Below the pieces are notes generated by a model, which did not search any database, was not told where the DNA came from, and worked only from the letters and a program-made list of their open reading frames with translations. A stretch of 61,186 nt of DNA. Source: Planctomycetota bacterium. Lineage in GTDB: Bacteria > Planctomycetota > Planctomycetia > Gemmatales > Gemmataceae. How positions within the stretch are numbered: position 1 is the first letter of the stretch; each line of letters begins with the position of its first letter. The position numbers and the translations under genes were made by a program. The stretch lies in the NCBI GenBank assembly GCA_021413735.1, contig JAIOPV010000047.1, positions 1-61,186 on the forward strand, given 5' to 3'. Shown here one piece after another: positions 1 to 9,083 of the stretch.

Positions 1-184
1 CCCTCACCCGCGACTCGAAGACTCGTCGCGACCTCTCCCCCAAAAATCTGGGGGCGAGGGGGGGCTGATAGCGTTTCTCGTTTGCTCAACACACCCAACA
101 GCCTCGAAGAGAAGCCGCTGCGCCTCACCTCGCCCCCAGATTTTTGGGGGAGAGGTCGGCGAGGCATTGCGAGACGGGTGAGGG
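1..184. repeat. Long palindromic intergenic element (family F)
   Basis: Two arms of about 58 bp (1-59 and 128-184) are inverted copies of each other and enclose a loop of about 68 bp. The outer ends (CCCTCACCC / GGGTGAGGG) and the inner 28 bp (CTCTCCCCC, AAAAAT and GGGGGCGAGG blocks) pair almost perfectly; the stretch around 10-30 is imperfect and partly self-complementary. It carries no ORF. It lies directly upstream of the first RND gene and looks like a non-autonomous, MITE-like dispersed repeat. The assignment to a family is inference from the arm structure. Confidence 0.75.
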
Positions 185-254
185 GGTCTTCGTTTCAGCC
201 ATCCCAGAACACAGAACTGCTTTTCGACTGTGTCAGTAAAGGGAGGTTCGAACC

Positions 255-3200
255 GTGATCTCCCGCTTCTTCATTGATCGACCGATCTTCGCCACGGTGC
301 TGTCACTGCTCATCACGCTGGTTGGCTGCATCTCGTTGCTCGCCTTACCAGTAGCGCAGTATCCGCGCATCACGCCGCCGGGCGTGTCCATCTCGATCAG
401 CTATCCAGGCGCGAACGCTCAAGAAGTCGCGGATACTGTTGGAGCCCCGATCGAACAGCAAGTCAACGGCGTCGAGGGCATGCTGTACATGTCCTCCAAT
501 TCCGGCAACGACGGCTCTTACCAACTGACAGTCACCTTCGACATCGGCACCGACATCAACGCCGCTCTCGTGATGGTGCAGAACCGTGTCGCGCTGGCGA
601 TGCCGCAACTTCCGACAGCAGTGCGAAACCAGGGCATCACGATCCGAAAGCGGACGCCGGATATGTTGATGATCGTTAGCTTCATCTCGCCAGATGGACG
701 CTACGACGACAAGTTCCTCAGCAACTGGGCCACGATCTATGTGAAGGATGAACTCCTCCGCGTCGATGGCATCTCGGATATTAACATCCAGGGGCAGCGC
801 GATTACAGCATGCGGGTCTGGCTCGATCCGCAACGGCTCGCTTCGCGGAACATCACGACGCTCGATATCGCGAACGCAATTCGTTCCCAGAACGTGGACG
901 CACCAGCCGGGCGAATTGGTCAACCGCCAGGGGCTGGAGGGCAGGCGTTTCAATATCCGCTCGACACACTCGGCAGGCTCTCCGATCCCGAGCAGTTCGC
1001 GAACATCACGGTGAAGGTCGGCGGAACGCCCCCGGTTATGACCCCCAGCGGCCGGATGACGGAACCCACTGTTGCTTCGGGGGGCGCGGGCAAATCTTCC
1101 GGAACCATCCCCTCAATGATGAAAGCGGTGAGCAGAAACACACCGACGAGTACCGTCAGGCCGGGAAGCGTTTCCGGTTCATCCGGCAATGCGTCGGGGA
1201 GTACATACACATCCCCGAACAGTGCGGGGTCGGGCTCCTCCGGGACGACGGCGACCGCGACCGGCACGGCAGGTAATCTTCCGACGGCAGTGTCTACAGG
1301 CTCGCTCACGGCGAACTCCTCGGTGAGCGCGACCCAGACAATGACAGACAGCAGCGGTACGACCGGCACGGAACTTGTCAGCGGCGGAATCAGTGAGACG
1401 GCTGGCGGCACGGTCGGCGGAAGTGGGTTGGGGGGCGGAGCGATTGGAGGCACACCGCAATCGCCAGCTTCCGCACTTGTTCGACTGAAGGATGTGGCTC
1501 GCCTCGAACTCGGGGCACAGAACTACAACACGATCTGCTCCTTCGACGGCCAGCCTTCGGTCGGCCTCGGCCTGTATCAGCTCCCGGGCACCAACGCGCT
1601 GGAGGTGGCCGACCGAGTGCGGGCGAAGATGGAAGAGATCAAGAAGACGTTCCCCGACGGCGTCGACTACAAGATCGCCTACGACACCACGACTTTCATT
1701 CGCGATTCGGTGAACGACGTCATCATGACGCTCATTGAAGCCGTCGGCTTGGTGACGCTCGTGGTGATCGTGTTCCTCCAAAGCTGGCGAGCCGCCCTCA
1801 TACCCCTGCTCGCGGTGCCCGTGTCGGTGCTGGGCACGTTCGCAGTCATGGCAGCGATCGGGTTCAGCCTCAACAACATCTCGCTGTTCGGACTCGTGCT
1901 CGCGATCGGCATCGTGGTGGACGACGCCATTGTTGTTGTCGAGAATGTCGAGAGGTGGATTGAACGTGGGTTGTCGCCGCGTGAAGCGACGTACAAGGCG
2001 ATGACCGAAGTAACTGGGCCCATCGTCGCAGTCGCGTTAGTGCTCTGTGCTGTGTTCGTGCCCTGCGCGTTCATCAGCGGATTAACGGGCCAGTTCTTCC
2101 GGCAGTTCGCGGTCACGATTGCGGTCTCGACCGTCATCTCGACGATCAACTCGCTGACCTTCAGCCCTGCAATCGCGGCACTGCTGCTGAAGGGCCATCA
2201 CGGCGAACCTCGCAAGAGCTTCCGGGCGCAGATCGTCTACCGGGCTGTGCAGTTGGTAATGTCGCCGTTCACGTTCGGCGGCTGGTTGTTCAACAAGGTC
2301 TTCGGGGCTGGCACCTCGGTCTACGCCTGGACCGTCGGCATTTTCTTGCGGCTATCGCTGTTCGTGCTCATCGGCTACGTCGCATTGCTGGTCCTGACGG
2401 TGTGGATGTTCAGGGAAGCACCGAAGGGTTTCATTCCGCAGCAGGATCAAGGCCGGCTCATCGTGAATGTGCAACTGCCGGACGCAGCATCGTTGGAACG
2501 CACTTCGACTGCCGTGATGGCTGTTGAGAAGATCGCACGCGAAACGCCGGGGGTCAATCACACCATCACGAACGCGGGCATGTCGTTCTTGCTCCAAGCG
2601 AACAGCCCGAACTACGCCTCCATGTTTATCGTGCTGAAGCCATTCGAGGAACGGCAGAAGCCCGAGTTGCGGGACACCGCGATCATGGCCAAGCTGCGGA
2701 AGCGATGGGCCGAGGAAGTCGACGCACAGGTGACAGTGTTCGGAGCCGCACCGATTCCAGGGCTCGGTTCCGCTGGTGGTTTCAAGTTCATAGTTGAGGA
2801 TCGTGGCGGGCTTGGCGTGCGAGCCATCGAACAGCGAATGGAAGACCTCGTCGAGAAGTTCAAGGGCTTGCCGTATCTCGCGGACGCCAAGACGCAGTTC
2901 CGCTCGCGGATTCCACAGCTTCACGTCGAGATCGACCGCACGAAAGCGATCTCGCTCGGGGTGGCGATTGAGGACGTGAACCAGACGCTCAGCATGTATC
3001 TCGGGTCGCTGTACGTGAACAGTTACAACGACTTCGGCCGGCACTGGCAGGTGACGATTCAAGCCGATGGAGCATTCCGCAATCGAGCCGAGCAACTGAA
3101 TCTGTATCAGGTGCGGAACAAGGAAGGGCAGATGATTCCGCTCGGCACGCTCATCAAGATTCGCGAGATCGGCGGGCCAATTTCGATCCAACGATACAAC

Positions 3201-4073
3201 CTGTACACGGCCGCACCGATCAATGGGAACGTGCTGCCGGGCGTCAGCGACGGCGAGGCGATCAAAGCGATTGACAAGGTCGCCGATGAAACGTTGCCGT
3301 TGTCGATGCGGGTCGAATGGACCGATCTGATGTTCATGCAACTCCGTGCGGGCGACACGGCGATCTACGTTTTCCTCCTGTCGGTCATCAGCGTTTTCCT
3401 GGCGCTCGCGGCGTTGTACGAAAGCTGGTCGTTACCGTTGGCGGTGATCCTTGTTGTGCCGTTGTGTCTGCTGTGCTCGGTCGTCGGTGTCTGGCAAGTG
3501 ACCGGCCGCGACGTGAATATCTTCGTGCAAATCGGGCTCGTGGTGCTGGTTGGTCTGGCGTGCAAGAACGCCATCTTGATTGTCGAGTTCGCGAAACAAC
3601 TTCAGACGGAAGGACGTTCGACTTACGATGCGACGAAGGAAGCGAGCCGAATGCGGCTGCGGCCGATCCTGATGACGTCGTTCGCGTTCATCTTCGGCGT
3701 CACGCCGCTGATGGTGGCGTCGGGTGCCGGTGCCGAGATGCGGCGAAGCCTGGGCATTGCAGTCTTCAGTGGAATGCTCGGCGTTACGGTGTTCGGCATC
3801 TTCCTGACGCCGGTCTTCTTCTATGTGATCCAAGGAATGGGTGAGTTCCGATTGTTCCAGTCGATGCGAGTGCGGGCGTTGATCTCGTATGCGGTCGGCG
3901 GATCGCTTGGCGGCGTGATCGGCTACCTGATGGCACAGATGGGCGTCGTGCTGATGCCGTGGGGTCCAGTCGTTGGTGTGTGTGCGGGTTTGCTTGTGAT
4001 CCGCGGCATTCGTGGAGTACCGATTCGGTGGTGGGCGAGACCGGATCGTCCTGAGGGAGAACCGAAAACGTGA
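255..4073 (+). CDS. RND multidrug efflux permease, HAE-1 (AcrB/MexB-like)
   Basis: Inner-membrane proton/drug antiporter, the pump of a tripartite efflux system. It has 1272 residues against about 1050 for the family. The GTG start is chosen because GGGAGG lies 8 nt upstream and the protein opens with the family start MISRFFIDRPIFATV. Proton-relay residues are present: D556 and D557 in TM4 and K1104 in the CKNAIL motif of TM10. Residues about 256-407 are a Ser/Thr/Gly-rich low-complexity insertion in the first periplasmic porter domain, just before VRLKDVARLELG, where relatives have only a short loop. A tail of about 60 residues with extra hydrophobic segments follows TM12. The stop overlaps the start of the next pump gene by 4 bp. 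No adaptor or TolC gene is seen nearby; they may lie before the window. Confidence 0.95.
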   Translation: MISRFFIDRPIFATVLSLLITLVGCISLLALPVAQYPRITPPGVSISISYPGANAQEVADTVGAPIEQQVNGVEGMLYMSSNSGNDGSYQLTVTFDIGTDINAALVMVQNRVALAMPQLPTAVRNQGITIRKRTPDMLMIVSFISPDGRYDDKFLSNWATIYVKDELLRVDGISDINIQGQRDYSMRVWLDPQRLASRNITTLDIANAIRSQNVDAPAGRIGQPPGAGGQAFQYPLDTLGRLSDPEQFANITVKVGGTPPVMTPSGRMTEPTVASGGAGKSSGTIPSMMKAVSRNTPTSTVRPGSVSGSSGNASGSTYTSPNSAGSGSSGTTATATGTAGNLPTAVSTGSLTANSSVSATQTMTDSSGTTGTELVSGGISETAGGTVGGSGLGGGAIGGTPQSPASALVRLKDVARLELGAQNYNTICSFDGQPSVGLGLYQLPGTNALEVADRVRAKMEEIKKTFPDGVDYKIAYDTTTFIRDSVNDVIMTLIEAVGLVTLVVIVFLQSWRAALIPLLAVPVSVLGTFAVMAAIGFSLNNISLFGLVLAIGIVVDDAIVVVENVERWIERGLSPREATYKAMTEVTGPIVAVALVLCAVFVPCAFISGLTGQFFRQFAVTIAVSTVISTINSLTFSPAIAALLLKGHHGEPRKSFRAQIVYRAVQLVMSPFTFGGWLFNKVFGAGTSVYAWTVGIFLRLSLFVLIGYVALLVLTVWMFREAPKGFIPQQDQGRLIVNVQLPDAASLERTSTAVMAVEKIARETPGVNHTITNAGMSFLLQANSPNYASMFIVLKPFEERQKPELRDTAIMAKLRKRWAEEVDAQVTVFGAAPIPGLGSAGGFKFIVEDRGGLGVRAIEQRMEDLVEKFKGLPYLADAKTQFRSRIPQLHVEIDRTKAISLGVAIEDVNQTLSMYLGSLYVNSYNDFGRHWQVTIQADGAFRNRAEQLNLYQVRNKEGQMIPLGTLIKIREIGGPISIQRYNLYTAAPINGNVLPGVSDGEAIKAIDKVADETLPLSMRVEWTDLMFMQLRAGDTAIYVFLLSVISVFLALAALYESWSLPLAVILVVPLCLLCSVVGVWQVTGRDVNIFVQIGLVVLVGLACKNAILIVEFAKQLQTEGRSTYDATKEASRMRLRPILMTSFAFIFGVTPLMVASGAGAEMRRSLGIAVFSGMLGVTVFGIFLTPVFFYVIQGMGEFRLFQSMRVRALISYAVGGSLGGVIGYLMAQMGVVLMPWGPVVGVCAGLLVIRGIRGVPIRWWARPDRPEGEPKT

Positions 4074-7000
4074 TTGCACGATTCTTCGTTGACCGCCCGA
4101 TTTTCGCGACCGTGATCTCGCTTGTCATCATGTTGGCGGGCGGTGTCGCCGTGTTCACGCTGCCGGTTGCTCTCTACCCAGATGTGACCCCTGCCACAGT
4201 GCAAGTGACCGCGTTCTATCCTGGCGCGAACTCCACAACTGTGCGCGACACCGTTGCCGCTCCCATTGAGGAGCAGGTGAGCGGCGTCGAAGGCATGATG
4301 TATATGTCCTCACGCTGCACCAACGACGGCACTTACACGCTGAACGTCACCTTCAAACTCGGCACCGATTCCGACATGGCTCAGGTTCTCGTGCAGAATC
4401 GCGTATCGCTGGCGTTGCCGGTAATTCCACAGTTGGTGCAGAACGAAGGGATCACCGTCAAGAAGCAGTCGCCGAACACGCTGATGATCGTGAACCTCGT
4501 CTCGGACGGCCGCCAAGACGATCTCTACCTCAGCAACTACGCCACCATCGACGTTCGCGACGAACTTGGGCGGCTGCCTGGTGTCGCTGGCGTCACGTAT
4601 CTCGGGCAGCGCGACTACAGCATGCGAGCGTGGCTTGATCCCGAGAAGCTCGCTGCGTTGAACCTCAGCGCGATGGATGTGGTCACCGCCATTTCGGCTC
4701 AGAACATACAGGTTGCAGCGGGGCAAATCGGTCAACGGCCCGTGCCGAAAGGTCAGCAGTTCCAACTCACGGTTACGACCGTTGGCCGTTTGACGGACCC
4801 CGATCAGTTCGCGGACATCATCCTGAAAGGCGTGCAGGACAGCACGCAATCCACGACCGGCGGCAACGCGACCTCGGGTAATCCCACGACTGGCTCCAGC
4901 CCGACGAGTACCACGACCAACCAGAGCGGAACATCGCCGAATAACTCTTCCACGGGCATCGTGCGGCTGCGAGACGTGGTGGCCCGCTATCCGGACGGCG
5001 AGAAAAAGGGTCAGCCAAAAGTCGAGCGAGGCGCCCAGCAATACGACCAGAGTTGCACCCTCAACGGCAAGCCTTCCGTGGCGCTGTGCGTCTATCAGTT
5101 GCCCGGCTCCAACGCCCTCGAAACGGCCGATGGCGTGTACGCGAAGATGAAGGATCTGAAGACGCGCTTCCCCGACGGCCTCGATTACAAGATCGTTTAC
5201 GACACCACGCCGTTCGTCCGCGAATCGGTGAACGAAGTCTTCATCACGCTTCGCGACGCGGTCATCCTTGTCGCCATCGTCGTGCTGCTGTTCCTGCAAG
5301 ACTGGCGGGCGATGATTCTGCCCATGATCGACGTGCCGGTGTCGCTGATCGGCACCTTTGCGGTCATGTCGCTAATGGGGTTCACGCTGAACAGCCTGAC
5401 GCTGTTCGGGCTGGTGCTGGCGATTGGAATTGTCGTCGATGACGCGATTGTCGTGCTGGAGAACATCGAGCGCCAGATGGCCATGGGGTTGGATGCTCGC
5501 ACCGCGACGATCAAGGCTATGGAAGAAATCACAGGCCCAGTGCTGGCGATTACGCTCGTGCTGTGTGCGGTGTTCATCCCGTGCTGCTTCCTCGGCGGCA
5601 TCACTGGCCAGTTCTTCAGGCAGTTCGCGGTAACCATCGCGGTGTCTACGCTGATCTCGGCCATCAACGCGTTGACGATGACGCCCTCGCGAGCCGTGCT
5701 GATCTTCAAGGACGACGGCGAACACAAGCCCGGGCAGGTGCATCAGCACAAGCGAGAAGCGTTGCCGTGGTGGATCTTCGCAGTGGTCGGTGGATACCTC
5801 ACCGCGGAACACGGTCCCGAATGGGCGGCCCAACTCGGCTTACGTGGCTTGCCCATGCCCGACGCGGATGGGAAGTACGGCGACTGGATGCCGTGGGGCG
5901 TGGCGATGGCGTGGTATCTGTCACCCGGCGTGCTGATCGGTGGGTTGCTCGGCTGGTTCCTCATTCGACCGATCAACAGCGTGCTCGCGTGGTGCTTCGG
6001 CCGGTTCAACAAGGGCTTCGATTGGGTCACGGACCAGTACGGCAAGGTCGTTTCGCGGGTGTTGCGCCTCAGCGTGATCGTGTTGATTGGCTATGCGGGT
6101 CTGTTGGTGCTGACGTACACCGAGTTCATTCGCACGCCGACCGGCTTCATTCCGCAGCAGGACAAGGGCTATCTGATTCTGAACGTGCAACTGCCCGACT
6201 CGGCGAGTGTCACGGCTGCCGCGATCTCCGCCAAGATTCAGGAGCGTTGCCGAACCGATGTCCGCGAAGCACGGGTGACGTCGTTCGGTGCGCCGCCTGT
6301 CGATGGACTCGGCACCACCGGCGGCTTCAATCTGATCGTGCAGACACGCGGTAGCACGAACCTGGATCAACTCGAACGAGTGGCCGATCAGATCGTGGTG
6401 CAGGGCAACACGACACCGGGCCTCGAAGGATTGTTCACCAGTGCCGGGGCGAATACGCCGTGGCTTTATCTGGAGATCGACCGCGATAAGTGCCGCATCC
6501 TCGGCGTGCAGATCAGCGAAATCTTCAACACGTTGCAGGTGTATCTCGGGTCGTTCTATGTGAACAACTTCAACGAGTTTGGCCGCACCTGGCAAGTGAA
6601 CGTGCAGGCCGATCCGAGGTTCCGCAGCCAGACGTCGGACATCATGCAACTTCAGGTGCGAAACGGTCAGGGGCAGATGGTTCGCATGGGAACCGTGATG
6701 ACGGTGCGTGACACGAGCGGGCCGGTCGTCGTGATGCGGTACAACATGTACTCGGCGGCAGCGATTACGGGCAATCCGGCACCGGGCACCGGCTCGGGCG
6801 AAGCGATGAAAGTAATGGAAGCGCTTGCTCAGCAAGAACTCGCCCGCGGGATGAAGTACGAGTGGACCGAACTGGCGTACTTGCAGAATCAAGCCGGAAA
6901 CTCGGCGATGTGGTTCTTCCTGCTGGCGGTGGTATTCGTGTTCCTCGTTCTCGCGGCTCAGTATGAGAGCTGGAAACTGCCACTCGCGGTGATTCTCGTG

Positions 7001-7489
7001 GTGCCGATGTGCTTGCTGTGTTCGATTGTCGGGGTGCAGTGGGCGGGCATTGAAGTGACAGTGTTCACGCAGATCGGCTTTGTCGTACTGGTTGGGTTGG
7101 CGTGCAAGAACGCAATCTTGATCGTGGAGTTCGCGAAGCAAAAGCAGGAGGAAGGGAAGCCGCGTGCCGAGGCGACGGTTGAAGCTGCGAGCTTGCGGTT
7201 GCGGCCGATCGTGATGACGTCATTCGCGTTCATCTTCGGCGTGGTGCCGTTGGTGTACGCAGAGGGGGCCGGCTTCGAGATGCGGCGATCGCTGGGGCAG
7301 GCCGTGTTCAGCGGTATGCTCGGTGTGACGATGTTCGGCATCTTCCTGACGCCGGTCTTCTACTACGTTCTCCAGTCGTTCGGAAAGGTGCCGTCGCCAC
7401 CTGGGGTAGCACACAGCGAAGCCGCCAAGGGGCACGAACCTGTTAGTGTAAATGGGAAGCCCCACGATGCGCCGACACCCGTGAAATGA
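4070..7489 (+). CDS. RND multidrug efflux permease, HAE-1, with altered periplasmic domain
   Basis: Second AcrB-like pump, 1139 residues, starting with GTG inside the stop of the upstream pump (4-bp overlap), so the two are translationally coupled and may form a mixed pump, as MdtB/MdtC do (inference). Relay residues D457, D458 and K1013 are kept. There are three departures from the family. A Ser/Thr/Asn-rich insert precedes VRLRDVVARY (about residues 262-300). A linker of about 120 residues between TM6 and TM7 (about 550-660) contains additional hydrophobic helices. After LPDSAS, about 55-60 residues of the PC1 porter subdomain that are present in the upstream paralogue are missing, the alignment resuming at the helix before VTSFGAPPVDGLG. 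The C-terminus is soluble and unremarkable. Confidence 0.93.
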   Translation: MIARFFVDRPIFATVISLVIMLAGGVAVFTLPVALYPDVTPATVQVTAFYPGANSTTVRDTVAAPIEEQVSGVEGMMYMSSRCTNDGTYTLNVTFKLGTDSDMAQVLVQNRVSLALPVIPQLVQNEGITVKKQSPNTLMIVNLVSDGRQDDLYLSNYATIDVRDELGRLPGVAGVTYLGQRDYSMRAWLDPEKLAALNLSAMDVVTAISAQNIQVAAGQIGQRPVPKGQQFQLTVTTVGRLTDPDQFADIILKGVQDSTQSTTGGNATSGNPTTGSSPTSTTTNQSGTSPNNSSTGIVRLRDVVARYPDGEKKGQPKVERGAQQYDQSCTLNGKPSVALCVYQLPGSNALETADGVYAKMKDLKTRFPDGLDYKIVYDTTPFVRESVNEVFITLRDAVILVAIVVLLFLQDWRAMILPMIDVPVSLIGTFAVMSLMGFTLNSLTLFGLVLAIGIVVDDAIVVLENIERQMAMGLDARTATIKAMEEITGPVLAITLVLCAVFIPCCFLGGITGQFFRQFAVTIAVSTLISAINALTMTPSRAVLIFKDDGEHKPGQVHQHKREALPWWIFAVVGGYLTAEHGPEWAAQLGLRGLPMPDADGKYGDWMPWGVAMAWYLSPGVLIGGLLGWFLIRPINSVLAWCFGRFNKGFDWVTDQYGKVVSRVLRLSVIVLIGYAGLLVLTYTEFIRTPTGFIPQQDKGYLILNVQLPDSASVTAAAISAKIQERCRTDVREARVTSFGAPPVDGLGTTGGFNLIVQTRGSTNLDQLERVADQIVVQGNTTPGLEGLFTSAGANTPWLYLEIDRDKCRILGVQISEIFNTLQVYLGSFYVNNFNEFGRTWQVNVQADPRFRSQTSDIMQLQVRNGQGQMVRMGTVMTVRDTSGPVVVMRYNMYSAAAITGNPAPGTGSGEAMKVMEALAQQELARGMKYEWTELAYLQNQAGNSAMWFFLLAVVFVFLVLAAQYESWKLPLAVILVVPMCLLCSIVGVQWAGIEVTVFTQIGFVVLVGLACKNAILIVEFAKQKQEEGKPRAEATVEAASLRLRPIVMTSFAFIFGVVPLVYAEGAGFEMRRSLGQAVFSGMLGVTMFGIFLTPVFYYVLQSFGKVPSPPGVAHSEAAKGHEPVSVNGKPHDAPTPVK

Positions 7490-7522
7490 TTCGTTTGCAA
7501 CCTCAGCAGAGGAACCCTCTCC

Positions 7523-9010
7523 GTGGCATTGAATCGTCAGGTCGTCTTCCAGGTCACGATGCCGGCGCTGCTCGTCGCTCTCGCGATGCTCGGCACCAGT
7601 CTGCTTGGCATTCGCTCCATCAACCACCTTCAAGCCGACCGCGACAAAATCGTTTCCGAACACGTCCGCAGTTTGGAAGCCGCCCAGGATCTCGAAACTG
7701 AACTGCGCCACCTCCGCTTCCACAGCTTCGTGTACGTCATGGACAAGACCCCCGGGCGCTGGGCCAAGGTCGAACGCGATCAGATTGCGTTCGAGCGAAT
7801 CCTCGGCGAGATTCGCACGCGAGCTGTGCCGGAAGAAAAACGAGTCATCGAAGCAATCGAATCCGGTTACCACCAGTACCGAACGGAACTGCAAACTTCG
7901 ATGCAATCTACCGGTCGCCAAACGACGGCCGATCATCTCAAATGGGCGGATAGCCACCCGATCCGCTCACTGGTGATTCCCTGCGAAGAGTTGCTGACGT
8001 TGAACCGAAAGGCCATGAACGACACCGCCGAAGAGAGCGCTCGCCAGAGTGACCGTGCGCGTTCGCGAATGATTTTGCTCGGCATCATCGGCGTCGCCGG
8101 CGGACTGATCGGCGGGTCCGGCGTGGCGTGGGGCTTGAGCCGATCCATTACGCGGCTCAGCGTTCGCCTTCATGACGTCCACGCTCATCTCGATCAGGAA
8201 GTTGGCTCACTGCGGCTCACCGCAGTTGGTGGAAACTTGCAGCGAATGGAACAACAAGTCGGCACGATACTGACGCGAGTTCGCGAGGTGGTCGATCAGT
8301 TGCAACGACAGGAATGCGAATCGCTTCGCGCTGAGCAACTCGCGGCCGTTGGCCAACTCGCGGCGAGCATGGCACACGAGGTTCGCAATCCGCTCACGAG
8401 CATCAAGTTACTCGTCGGGGCCGCGCTACACGGCCGCTGTCCGGAGGGATTGTCCACTGCTGATCTCCAGGTGATCCACGATGAAGTCGGGCGGCTCGAA
8501 CGAAAGGTGCAGGCACTTCTCGATTTTGCTCGACCGCGTGAAGGCGAGCACCAACCCGAGGATGTCGGCGGAATCATTCAGCAGGTCGTCGATCTGGTTC
8601 AGCAGCGATTGCGGCAGCAGGCGGTTTCGTTGCTGCTCGAACTGCCCCCCGAGCCCCTCACGGCGGATCTCGATCGCGACCAGTTCAAGGGCGTGCTGAT
8701 TAACCTGATCTTCAATGCGCTCGATGCGATGCCGAGCGGGGGACGACTCAACATCCATCTCCAACGAGAACAACCAGATCGGCTGCGGCTTGCGGTTGCG
8801 GACACCGGTCCGGGAATCGACGCGGCCGTTGTTGATCGTTTGTTTACCCCGTTTTTCAGTACCAAACTCACAGGCACCGGGCTTGGGTTGAGCGTATCTC
8901 GACGAATCGTGCAGGCCCATGGTGGAAGTCTGACCGTGTCGAATCAGACCGGTGGCGGTGCGTGCTTCGCGATCATCCTCCCAGAAGGAAGGATGAAGGA
9001 TGAAAGATGA
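7523..9010 (+). CDS. Membrane sensor histidine kinase (NtrB-type partner)
   Basis: 495 residues. TM1 at about 10-30, a periplasmic sensor helix region of about 150 residues, TM2 at about 183-204, a HAMP-like linker, then HisKA with the phosphoacceptor H285 in MAHEVRNPLTS. The HATPase domain has N (NLIFNAL), G1 (DTGPGID), F (FTPFFSTK) and G2 (GTGLGLS) boxes. The GTG start follows an AGAGGA-like site. It is the likely kinase for the sigma-54 regulator downstream. The last six residues (RMKDER) and the stop codon are encoded by the palindromic element at 8989-9076, so the original C-terminus was cut or replaced right after the conserved IILPEG end. The stimulus is unknown. Confidence 0.93.
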   Translation: MALNRQVVFQVTMPALLVALAMLGTSLLGIRSINHLQADRDKIVSEHVRSLEAAQDLETELRHLRFHSFVYVMDKTPGRWAKVERDQIAFERILGEIRTRAVPEEKRVIEAIESGYHQYRTELQTSMQSTGRQTTADHLKWADSHPIRSLVIPCEELLTLNRKAMNDTAEESARQSDRARSRMILLGIIGVAGGLIGGSGVAWGLSRSITRLSVRLHDVHAHLDQEVGSLRLTAVGGNLQRMEQQVGTILTRVREVVDQLQRQECESLRAEQLAAVGQLAASMAHEVRNPLTSIKLLVGAALHGRCPEGLSTADLQVIHDEVGRLERKVQALLDFARPREGEHQPEDVGGIIQQVVDLVQQRLRQQAVSLLLELPPEPLTADLDRDQFKGVLINLIFNALDAMPSGGRLNIHLQREQPDRLRLAVADTGPGIDAAVVDRLFTPFFSTKLTGTGLGLSVSRRIVQAHGGSLTVSNQTGGGACFAIILPEGRMKDER

Positions 9011-9076
9011 AAGATGAATCAAGAACGACCAGACTTCGGCTCTTGTTTCATCCTTCATCCTTCATCCTTCATCCTT
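8989..9076. repeat. Palindromic GGATGAA element, copy A1 (between kinase and regulator)
   Basis: An 88-bp inverted repeat built of GGATGAA/AGATGAA units on the left arm and their complement on the right, around a central loop (GAACGACCAGACTTCGGCTC). It begins inside the kinase gene, whose stop TGA (9008-9010) it provides, and ends at the TTG (9075-9077) just before the regulator. Copies A2 (35594-35670) and A3 (45702-45788) share the same arm units and size. Confidence 0.85.
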
Positions 9077-9083
9077 GATTCCG

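Noticed and set aside
1015..1476. Mini-satellite or phase-variable repeat in the RND insertion
   Set aside because: Composition is biased, but no unit repeats in tandem at the DNA level.
2352..3341. Long minus-strand ORF inside the first RND gene
   Set aside because: It is a shadow frame of a high-GC gene with His/Arg-rich composition and no start signals. The same reasoning applies to many long opposite-strand ORFs, such as 16726-18558, 23753-26728, 44118-47648 and 52101-53597.
8985..9080. CRISPR or simple tandem repeat
   Set aside because: The GGATGAA units are arranged as an inverted repeat with one central loop and without spacers; copies elsewhere have the same palindromic form.
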